A stretch of 64,000 nucleotides of DNA from Epiperipatus broadwayi (taxonomy: Eukaryota; Onychophora; Udeonychophora; Euonychophora; Peripatidae): assembly GCA_028023455.1 (NCBI GenBank), contig JAQFVV010000013.1:5088001-5152000 (forward strand), in the 5' to 3' direction. A model generated the notes under the pieces. That model was not told where the DNA came from and did no database searches. It saw only the letters and a list, made by a program, of their open reading frames with translations. Of this stretch, positions 27,201 through 39,200 are shown one piece after another. The position numbers and the translations under genes were made by a program. Position 1 is the first letter of the stretch. Each line of letters opens with the position of its first letter.

Positions 27201-30200
27201 TCAATCCCCTCAGCACTAACACCTAGCTGTTACATCGTAATAATCATCAATAACTAGTCACTAATTAATAATTTCCAAATTTTCCTTTTATACGTATTCG
27301 AAGGATTGACTTAACATTACGTCATCGATGAGATGATCCTTTTCGTTGAGGTCCGATTCCATAGGGATTTCTTCTTATTTGCTAACAGTTTCTATTGTTT
27401 TCTTATCTGACCGGTGTTTTTACATTTAAATGCCGAAGGCTGGTTTACATTTAACTAATTAACAATCATTTCCATTTCTGATTAATTAACCTGTTTTCCA
27501 AATCAAAAATATATTTAAAGATAAATTTAAAGATATAATTTCATCTCCAAATCTTTTTAAAATTTAGTTTTAAAATACTTTTTCTTTAATAAAGTTTTAT
27601 TTTAATAATTTTTCATTATCTGTGCGATTTAATTAATATATAAGAGTTTAAGATGATATTTAATTTCAATTTTTAATTCTTAAAGAAAATTTTTAAATGC
27701 GAACTTTTTAATTTACTTTCATGTTTAATAAATTTAAAAAAAAAAAAAAAACAATACGAACGTCTATGCTCGTTACAATATATATATATATTTAATTACA
27801 CAAAAAATCCGAAATCTCCCAAAATAATAATTTGATTTCAATTTAAATACTATATTACACTTTTGAAAAAATTATCGTAAATAAATTTTGCTGTTTTCCA
27901 AAAGCTGATTTATCTCCAGTGAAACAGTATATTCGTGACCTCATATACGTTTCATCTATTTTTCCCCCATAGCTCCACCTGAGCTGGATTTAAATCCTCT
28001 ATGAGTAAATGTATATAAGCGTCAACACAGTTATACATATCATCATACATATTACAGCATGTATATTTTATGTAAAATCAAATCTTTTAAATTATACATT
28101 TTATTTTGTTAAATAAACCAATTTGTTATTTTATATTAAAAATCGCATATATATGCGTGAAGTTCACATATTACCAAGAAACATATATAATGAAATATTA
28201 CTTAAAAGTTTCTAATAATTCATAATTTTAAATTAAAATAGTTATAAACAAAATGATGCCACCACACACCTGTGTCAATATAGCATGTGAGCGAAATTTT
28301 AAATCTTATTTTTGCAATAATATTTTTCTAAAATGTGTTTTATAGTAAACAAAATCTACTGAGATGAAACAATTATCAAGTCTTTGGGGAATTGAGATGG
28401 CCCAAGTCAAATTAAAATATCAGGTTTAAAATTTAAACAAAAGTTTAAAACAATTTTGTAACTTAAAACATCTTAACATTATCATTAAAAATATATTTTT
28501 AGTAGGCACTGTTTGCAAGGCTAAAAGCTTTTAAACTATTTTACAAAAAAAAAAAAACTTTTTTCTTTACAGCAAAAAAATGATGAGACATCAGAAAAGC
28601 GAAAAAAGTTTAAAAAAAAACCCATGGAAATTGCTGAAAGTCAAAGAAATTCATTGCATAAATTTTTAAAAGTTAATAGAGACAGAGTTGCCATAGACAT
28701 TTACGTTATGGCATGAAATTTTTGATTATTTTTCTTTTTTGTTAATAACATGAGTTTTCTCTAAAAAATTTTTTTTAACTTGAGTTTGAGGGCCCCAAAA
28801 TTTTTACCGCTTAGGCTTGATCTGTTCTGTTTGAAGCAATTAACTTATTTAAAAGTCTTTTAATATTAAGGGTGAATGGGAAGTAAATGGAATTGTAGGT
28901 AATGTTTAATATATATATATATGTTGCTATTTTGTAGTTCTTTACACTTAAAAAGTCTGCTTGTAGCAGTGACACCATTGGTAGTGTTTTAGATTTTATT
29001 TTCCGGGCTAATCTGGTTAAGTTTTGGATTTGAGGTAATTTTGATTATATATATATTAAAAATGTAAAACAGTTTTGTGTAAAAGAAAAGTCAAAAATAA
29101 AAATAAGATAAAAAATTAATATTTATAAAATTATTAAAAATGTATAATTATAAATTTATTAAACGCTCACTATTATTTCAGTAATAGTTTTAACAAGGCT
29201 GTAAATCTTAGCAATGAGCGTCTGAAAAAATCGTCACTAGGGACCTCTGTAGGTCTTTAAAACACATGCTTTCTTCATAGCGTAAGCATGTGTTTTAAAG
29301 ACCTACAGAGGTCCCTAGTGACGATTTTTTCAGACGCTCATTGCTAAGGTTTACAGCCTTGTTAAAACTATTACTAAAAATGTATAAGTTATTGGGTTCA
29401 TTAAAAAATTTGTATGGTAATAATATTTATAAGTAAATTGCTTCAATTATTTTTCAGAGAGTTTAATTCAATTATATAAATAAATTGACATGTTAATTGT
29501 TTGAAAATATTTTTAAATTTGCATAGGTTTTTACTCCTATTCATAATTACATATTAGATTTTATGTTATCTGAAGCAGGATTAATTATGAGAAATTAATT
29601 GCTGTGATAATTGATGATAGATGAACCAAAATCCTATTAAGTTTTTATGTGATTGATGAGGAGAATTCTCTAAGAATAAAAGTAATCAAAAGATATCTCA
29701 AATTAATAAAAATAAATTTATTACGACTTTAAAAATAAAATTAATAACACTAAAAAGTTACAACTTAATACACCTTTACCCCACTTAGTGAAGGCAATTG
29801 GTCCACCGAAACTCTTCATTAATTACAACTTAATACATCTTTACTCTACTTAGTGAAGGCAATTGGTCACCCAAAACTCTTCATTAAGCAAGAATATTGT
29901 ATGCAGAATAAACATTTATAATAGTTGTCTATGGGGAAAAAATTGGCTGGTTATTCTAGCTAAAAAATTACACTCTAAAATGGGAATATTATGTTAAAAA
30001 AATAATTTATCAAGTATATATAAAAATTTAAAAACCCGTTAGCGAACTTTATATGCTTGTGTAAATGGTTGCTGTGATGTATTATGCATGTATTCACATA
30101 AATTTATGTATGTATAATAATGCAACTTAAATCTATGTAAAAACGAAAAAAAAAACCCCATGTAGCTTAAAGTTGTTACTTCCTGTGATCCATTCACCCA

Positions 30201-33200
30201 TCAATCATCATTATACAGTTTGGTACCCAAGCTTAAAATTTTCTTGATTTTTTCGTATTCATATTGGTAAATAGAATCTCTAAAATAAAAAATGTTTACT
30301 ATCGCTAGGAAAAAAATGCGTGTTTTCACTGTCCAAAAAATATAGCAAATTAGACTGAGAAAGTGAAACTAAACTAGCATTTAACCAATTTTTTACATTC
30401 TTCCGCACATAATGCTGAAAAAAAAAACCCGTACTGAAATTTCATTTTTTAAAAATTTGTACTGCAGTATTATATTATTTACATGAAATTATTAAAATTA
30501 AAAAAGTAATGTTTAATAACAAATCATTTGTTTGACCCTAAAGATTAATTATTTATCATTAGTGTAACAAGAGCCAAATAAATATATGACACATTACAAG
30601 CATTTAATCACAGACAACTGTAAAAAAAAAAATCAAATGCATTTTGAGTTTGCATACTGTAATCAATATTTAAGGCTTTTGTTGTAATGTGTTGATTTAA
30701 ATAAACAAATATGATACCTGCAGCAGGTTTTTTTTGGGCATGACATGTCACCACTTTATCAAGCGTGGTAGCCATGTTTTTGCAATGACTTAGCAATTTG
30801 TCAAATAGTGCAATACATTTTGATAACAGTTATGGGCTATTAAATAAAATTAAAGGCATAAACTTATTTACTTTATTGGTGTTGCATTTTCAACATACAC
30901 AATTTATTATTAATTGCATAAAATCATCCTCACTTTTTTTTTCCAAAAATGCAATTCAAATACAATGGATATCAATTTCGATTTAATTGAAATTAGTAGT
31001 TATAAAGATTTTAATCCAAAATTGATTGTTTGAAATCTTAATTAATATTTATACTATACATAATTTAAAATTTAATATTGATAGCACATGACCAAAACTA
31101 TTTTTAGTTTTATGCTGAATTAAATTTATATTTTTTTCCCTCGGTACCACATTTTTTTTTACTCATGAGATTATGTCTTCATTGCTTTGAATATCCAAAA
31201 CGAATTACAAGATGATTTAAAATCGAGGAAGCAGAGTAAGTGTTACTTTAAATTACATTTAATAATTTTTGATATTAATTGTATAAATCTGAAACCGTTT
31301 TACCATCTTTATTTCTTTTATTGAAAATATTTTAGATTAGCAATGGTAGCTGTTTCAATTTGACAGAAAAAATTTAATTCAAAATTGACTGAATATTTTA
31401 GCTAATATATACGCTGTACATTTTTAATTTTATGCTGAATAAATATGTGATTTTTACAGTATTATATTGATTTACATTTGTGTACCGAATGAACCTTTTT
31501 ATTTTTTTTTGCTTTTATATTCATCAACAATAAAAATCTTTGCTTTGGATATATTACTAATGAAGTACTAAATGTCTCATAAGAATAATGGATGAAAATC
31601 AAATAAAATATTGTACATTCATTAATCATATTTTAAGCTTATAATCAAAATATCGACTGCAGCACTATAATGTTGCGTTTTATAAATAAAATATATCATT
31701 ATTTTGCTTTTAGATGAGATGACTTTAATAACTATTCTATGATGTGATCAATGTTACAAAATGGTCAAAAAAATTTTTTTAAAAAATTTTTCTTTTATGA
31801 TTGTTATAGTGAATAATCGATAGTAAATGTGAAATAATTTTAATTATACCTAATACTATAAAATTTTTCAAGAAATTCATGCACAAAAATAAAAATAATA
31901 ATTAAAAGGGAGAAAAAATTTAATTAGCTCTTACTTATTACTAACTAAATCATTACTATCCTGCTCCTTCAAATCTTTCTTAAAATAAAATCAAAAATCC
32001 TACCTAGTACCAGAATGGCTTTTAAAACGGCTAAAACAGCACCAACTGTGATACTATTGTGGGCAGCTGACAGTAGGTGGCGGTCACAGGACAGCTTGAT
32101 ATTATAGGTGTTTTTTGTATTTGTTGGGGACGTTGAAGGAGATTCTGCTGTCTTGAATAACCGCAGAAGCAAATGGCAAGTCAAACGAGCACCAGGCTCT
32201 GCATCTTGGTCTCCACCAGCTGTCAAAACAAAAATTTTTCAAAAATAAATTTTAAAAATTTTTTCAATTAAAATAAAAAAAACGGATAATTTAAATAGTG
32301 AATCAAAAATATATACACAATACTTATATACATTTGGAGTTATTTTATAATAAAAACTTATTACCTGATGGACAAGCTGCTAATAAGGAAGGCAAAGCAA
32401 CATGAACAACAAAATCTTGTAGTGAGAAACAATGCCGTGCTATCAATATCGCTGTAAACACTGCTAATGAGTCGTGGAAAGAAAGATCAGCCACCTAGAA
32501 TAAACATATATTTAACACACATAAATGCCTATGCAATGTTTATATGAGGTGTAACAATTTAATTCCCGGAATGGCTGTGTGGTGTCAACCATGACCTAAT
32601 TATATCGAAATCACAAGAGTGTCCATGTTTGAACATGTTTAAGCTAACATATGTGTAAATTTTAATTTGATAAAGCTACTTGCTAATTGGCTATTGATAA
32701 AATAATATATATCCATGCATATGCTTTGGCGTCAAAATGAATGATCGAAATTTTGAGCAATGTATTAATATCAAATTTTGTGTGACAATCAGCAAATGTG
32801 TTACTGAAACATTACAACTGTTGCAAGTGGCATATGATGAAGACGCAATGAAGAAATCGAGTGTTTAAATGGTATAAGAGATTCAAAGATGGGTAAGAAG
32901 ATGTGACAGACGATATCAGAAGCAGACAGCCAAAAACAATAATGACTGATGTTAATATTAACAAAGTGCAAGATGCAATACGGTCCGACTGACAATTAAA
33001 TGTGAGATTGATAGCTTAAGAATTGCAGATTGAGAAACAGATCAATTCTAAATAAAGAATTGGGCATGAGAAAGATTTCTGTGAAGTTGTTCCTTGGATC
33101 TTAATGGACCAGCAGGAACAACGTCGGTTTGATGTTGCAACTGATCTTTCTTTAAATATTTATCTGCTTCCGAGAGTAATTACGGATGAAATGTGGTGCT

Positions 33201-36200
33201 TCCAGTATGATCCAGAAACAAAACATCAGAGCATGCAATAGAAATCCCTGGATTCACCATGCCCTAAAAAGGTACGCATGTTGTGCTCAGAGTTTAAAAG
33301 TATGCTGGTGTGTTTTTTTTTAATCACAAGGAAATAAGTTCACAAAAAATTTATTGAACAGAGAAAAAAAATCAATAAACAATGTTATTTAAAAGTACTT
33401 CAGAAATTATAAGATTCTCTTCAGGAAAAAAAAGACTCATATAGTGGTCCGGTAAGTGGATCATTTATCATGTCAATGCCCTCATTATGAGAGACTTTTT
33501 GGTCGAAAAAATCAATTACACAACTAGACCATCCTGATATTCACCTGAATTAGTTTCCTGTGATTTTTGGTTATTTCCAAAATTAAAAACTGTGCTGAAA
33601 GGATGAAGAATTTTTACTATAACTGATATCCAACAGAATGTTAAGACAACTAATCAATTGTATTCTTGAAAATGAGTGCCAGATATGCTTCCAGAAATGG
33701 GAATGCTGTTTTAATCAGTGTATTGATGCACAAAGGGACTACTTTGAAGGCAACAGTAGCCACTAATACACACTTCCACATGTATATTTTTAAAGGTATA
33801 TTCCAGGAATTAAATTGTTACATCTTGTATACTATAACAACTATTATGATCTTAAATCCTAATTAAAAATAGTTGATAAATATGATAAACATTTTCTAGT
33901 ATTAAGAGATTTATTAAAAATTTAACAGCCTATTCAAAGACCTGAGATTTTCTTTCTAAGCTGTAAAAAATAATAGATACATTTAAATATTTATTTTTGC
34001 TAATTTAATTTGATGTATTAAGTGAAGGATTTTAAAAGTTTTAAAAATTTTTGAAAGTTATTTCGGTTAGAGGAGTAAGAGAGATGAGGATTATAAAAGG
34101 TAAGATAAGGTTAGCAAAAAAATTAAAAGATTAAGAAGACATAAAATTATATGGATATTATGTTAATATTATTGTTATAGATTAATGTATGTATAATAAA
34201 TAAATAATTAAAATAGAAGGAATAAATTAGATTAAAGGGCAATTTTGGGATTTAAATGACTAGAATATGAAGAAATAAATGTTAAAATATAAAATTTTAT
34301 ATAAAAGAAATTAATTAAATATAAGCGTGGGATAAAGAGATTTTAGATTGTAGAGATATTAAAGATCCATATTTAAGCTAATAGTTGGAGTATTTGAAAT
34401 GTTTTTTTATTTATGTATATATATATGTATGTGTGTATATATATTGGTATATATGTATAGATTAGTATTAATTATATATGTTTAAATATTTAAAATAGGC
34501 AAGACTCTCTCCATACACTAGTGCCACTCAAAGCAAGACAGAGTAATCAATGGATGCCAGAAGACTTATGCATAAAATCCCCATCTAGTACCTACTCATC
34601 CAATATCCCCAAACTAGTTTCTGGCTTGCGGCCTTCATCAATGAGGAGCCTTGGATCTGGGAGCACTGCACCTAGATCTTAGGATCTAATGCAACCCTCC
34701 AGCAGCCCCTTTTATTTCTACATAACTACAAAACGATGGGAATAAAATTGAAAACACACAAGTATTTTCAATCTAAGCTCAATAGCTTATATAGTCATAT
34801 GGGTCTGAACTCAGTTCAGCACCCAAACATTTTGGTGTCTTTAGTTCTTTTATAACCATAGCCATCACCTTCCTATTAGACAGGATTGGTATTAAATCTT
34901 TAAACATCACATGATCACTATCTCCCATGCTTGCTCATAATGGTTGTTAAAATAGGCAAAACTCTCTCCATAACAGTAGTGCCATTCAAAGCAAGACAGA
35001 GTTTGGGGATATTGGATGAGTAGGCACTAGATGGGGATTTTATGCACAAGCCTTCTGGCATCCATTGATTACTCTGACTTGCTTTGAGTGGCACTATTGT
35101 ATGGAGAGAGAGTTTTGTCTATTTTAACAACAGTTATGAGCAAGCATGGGAGATAGTGATCATGTGATGTTTAAAGGTTTAATGTTTAAATATTGTAGCT
35201 CTAATGACTGCTGGACAGTTGAAACTGTAGGCAAGAGGAGATAAATAAATCATATGTTAAAACTGCATTGTAAAGTGTAAATAAAGGTGATTTGGTATAT
35301 TATATTATCTTAATGTCAACTCATATCACTTTATTTTTCATAATACATCCTACACTTCTACAATATTTAAGTATTCTTAATTTTAGTTTTTCAACTTATT
35401 TTGTTAATATTCAGATTTCAAAACGCTTTTTTTTTCTATTTTAATACTTCAGCTTCATTCTGCAATTAATATCTACTTAAGTAAAAATTCTTTAAAAGTA
35501 ATGCACTAATTCTCTCATTTTTTTCTCTGAATTGCTCTTTACAGATATCTTTCATTATAATTTAATGATCATCAAATGTTTTTTAATATTGCCATTAAAT
35601 CTTCAAATATTTCAGAAGGTCAAATGCATATAAACTAGCAATTAGACTTTTGTAAAACATTTTTTATTCATTTCTCAAAATATTTATTACAAAAACAAGC
35701 AATTATAAATACATTCTGCATTCTCCTATTGAATTTATCAATCATTATTTCTATTTGATTAAAAATAACACAAATTCTCTTTTAATCTTCTCTGTTTCTA
35801 CTAAATGCCTTTTCTATCAATGTAATTAATTTATCAAATGCTTTTTCTAAATCTGCATATTATAAAGTATTTTCTTTTTTTTAAAAATCCTAAAAACATT
35901 AAGGATATTTCTAGAATCTTAAAAATCAAAGAACATTTTTTTTTTTGTAAAACAAATTGAATTTAGAAACAATTCTTTTATTAATGGTTCAAAGAAATAT
36001 TTATATTGCATGTAAAGTTATTTTTTCTTTAATCTTCCCATGTTAACGCACTATCTTCCATAAAAAAAACAGAAAAATTTGGAAGAACACAAACAATTAT
36101 AGATTCTTTTCATATTGTCTATCTATTGAATTTATAAATAAGATTAAACAATTTACTTTTTGACTAATTCTAATTCAAGTTAGAAAAATAAAGTTTAATA

Positions 36201-39200
36201 TAATTTCTATTCCACATTTTAAGGACATTTCTTTCTTCAGCTTTTTTTTGTCTCTTCACGTTGTACCAGTCAAAAAGAAGTCAACACATCAACAAACCCA
36301 AACTCAAAATCGGATTCAAACTCAGGTGGTTCAAACTGAATTCAAACCCAACTCACGAGCTCAGATCAAATCAATGGATGACATATATCGACGGTACATG
36401 ACTATGCGCCAAGGAACTAGCTCAACGGATGATGATGATTAATGAGACCCCTGATCTAACTCTAATAAAGTATAATAAAATAACTAAGAATATTTATAAG
36501 TCAACTCATATATATATTCGGGTTGCCAATACAGACAGTGAGCGTTAATATTAAAATAATTTAAATAAAAAAGAAAGTTAAAAAACCAAATGTGTTAATA
36601 AAATGTTTAATAATAATTATAATTTTGTTCAACTTTTAGATTGTAATTATATAGATTACCTCTAGTCTTTAAACGGAATTTATAATTACAATAAGAATGG
36701 AAATCCTTATTATATGCCAATACTATTATGCAATATTATATGATAAATATATGTCTATGCCCCCGACAAGAAAATAAAGGTAGATAAAGGTATGTGGCTA
36801 TGACTGAAATTATTATTCTGATTCTAAAGGAAAGAATGTGAGATTTATTTTTACATTCGTAAATCAATTCACAAAGAGCACGATACGTATTTAGGGCATA
36901 ACTTTCATATTTAATAGAAAACTTACTTAATTATAAATAAATATGAATTTGTTCGACTTTTAATAAAATCAATTCATCACGATTTAAGAGCATTAGAGCG
37001 GGCTTTATTGGAACTGAGAAATAAATGGTACTGACGACTTATGAGCTATAAAAATGAACATGATAAATATGATGGCTGGTCAGTGATTTAAGCATGAGGG
37101 GAAACCAGGCCGGGTCGTAGCCACAAGCCTTTGGTGTTCCAATATAATAAAAAAACGAGCAAGTGGAGGAAGTGCTTTCTTCCTAGATAATTAAACTAAT
37201 AGAAATATCACCGAGAACAAGCCTATGAAGCAGGAGATGGCTCACATCAGCAACGTTCGGAAAATGATGACTTGGTAATCATCGTATTTAAATAATAAAA
37301 CCCAATTTATGTAAAGAGCGCTCTACGTGATGACCTGATCAAATTAAATTAAAGTCAAACACGCTTTAATCAAAAAGTATTTAATGCAATTAGAAATTAT
37401 ATTAATTATGCCCTAAATCTCATGCCCTTCCTGAATATTAATAGAAAGTATAAAATTTGAATTAGAATATATTCATTTAATTCCTTTATCGACCTTTTTG
37501 CGAAACAATATATTAATGTGAATAAATAGATATTATAAACTCAGTAAAGTGGCCAGGAGCATAGGTTAGAAATTGAGCTAATAATTTGTTGTTATTAGCC
37601 ATTAATAAAATAGCAAAAATTGTATAAATCCTTCAACTCGATAATTAATAGAACTGTATCAAATTAGTTCTAGTGGGTAAGAATTACTATAAAAATAAAT
37701 ATAATATTATTTAACACGGCAAATGCAACGAAGGAAATTATTATCGAGTTGAAGTTATTATTGGCATATAATAAAAAATAAATGATATTAATAATCATCT
37801 AGCAAATATATAATAGGGTTAAATAAACGAACCGCCATCATAAGAAAGGAAAGTTAACAGATATTAAATTTAAAGACTAGAGATAGATAGAGAATTACTA
37901 CATAATTTAAAATAGCATCAATAAAAAGACAATTTTACAGTAGATAGCTTCAAGATGTTTTAACTTAAAGTTCAGAACTGGCCAGGTTCAAAAGGAAAGA
38001 TATTACCATTTCTTCCTTGGCTGGTTCCTGAGTTTCCACAGGGCAGAATCCAGTTGGATGAAACGTATGCGCACATTTTGAAAATTATGTGAATAGCATT
38101 TTGAAGGATTTCTCTAAGGTTTCGGCAGCTTACGATTGGTATATGAATTTTTATATTGCAGCCACATTGAAGATTTTCAGGGGACTTAAGGAACCGTAGT
38201 CAAGCCCTCCCACCATGGTAGAAACACTATTTTACTTCATAATTTAACTGGGCGGCTTCTTCTCTAATGAAATATATATGGCTTCTCTTAATGAGGAATA
38301 ATAACTACTTGGAAACTTTTTTTGGGCTCGGTGCTGATGATGATGATGATGAGATTGAGTGAACCCATGATATTAAGTTTAAAATACATAAATATAAATA
38401 TTATTAAGGAGATTCGAACAACTGAATTAAGTTTAAAATATATAAATATTTATTTTGACAAAAATTCAAGATTTTATATATATTCAACTTCACGCATTTA
38501 AAACTTTAATTTTGGTTACAAATATTTGATGATCTTTTTACAATTATTTTATTTCAGTAGATATCAATTTAGTGCGGCGGTTACCTACAATACTGATGTA
38601 TATTTCAAATAGGCTTTTATTTAAAGTTACAAAAAATAAATTTATCTGGGTGATTGGTAGACGTTTGTACATTACAACACATATAAAAATTTGACAATAA
38701 TAAAGTTTCGCTGTTTGGACGACTTTAATGGGATGCCCTTGGCATTTGATACATAACTTTATTTAATTAACAGCATTTATTGATAACACTAAAATAAGAA
38801 TACATTCTGATCATTATATATTTAAAACATTTATTTATTAAACATTTTCGACATTTAACTAGAAAATATTGCGAAACTATGTCAATACGGGGAATGGCTT
38901 ATTCAATAAAGGGGAGGGCAGCTTCATGAGGGTTGGATTTAAATTCCAACCAAAAATATTACAAAGAGAAAATGTTTCATTATTACATATCATTACGGTT
39001 TATTTTGTCAAACAGGCTAAAAGGAAATGAACTATAGGAAATTGCGGTGTTAGCATAATAGCCGAATATTTGCGGATCCAATATTTTGAAGTGCTTTATC
39101 ATAATACGGAAGAAAACAGTCTAGCCGACTTGCCACCCCACATTTTGTGGAATCGGTTGACAAAAGGTCCTCGTATGGAGATACAATGGGCCGAACTTTG

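Larger units (their letters stand above)
25396..28829 (+). mobile_element. hAT-type DNA transposon with a nested solo LTR
   Basis: The left end CAGAGACGGATTAAGC and the inverted right end CAGAACAGATCAAGCC form imperfect terminal repeats, each followed within about 35-55 bp by a GGGCCCC-type string. Flanking 8-bp target duplications are TCTGAAGC (25388-25395) and TTTGAAGC (28830-28837), with one mismatch. The 8-bp duplication and CAG-A ends fit the hAT superfamily. A 2226-bp LTR sits inside it. Only a fragment of transposase remains. Confidence 0.86.

Noticed and set aside
29181-29374. Hairpin as a microRNA gene
   Set aside because: The arms are far longer and more perfect than an animal pre-miRNA. 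A foldback transposon is the simpler reading.
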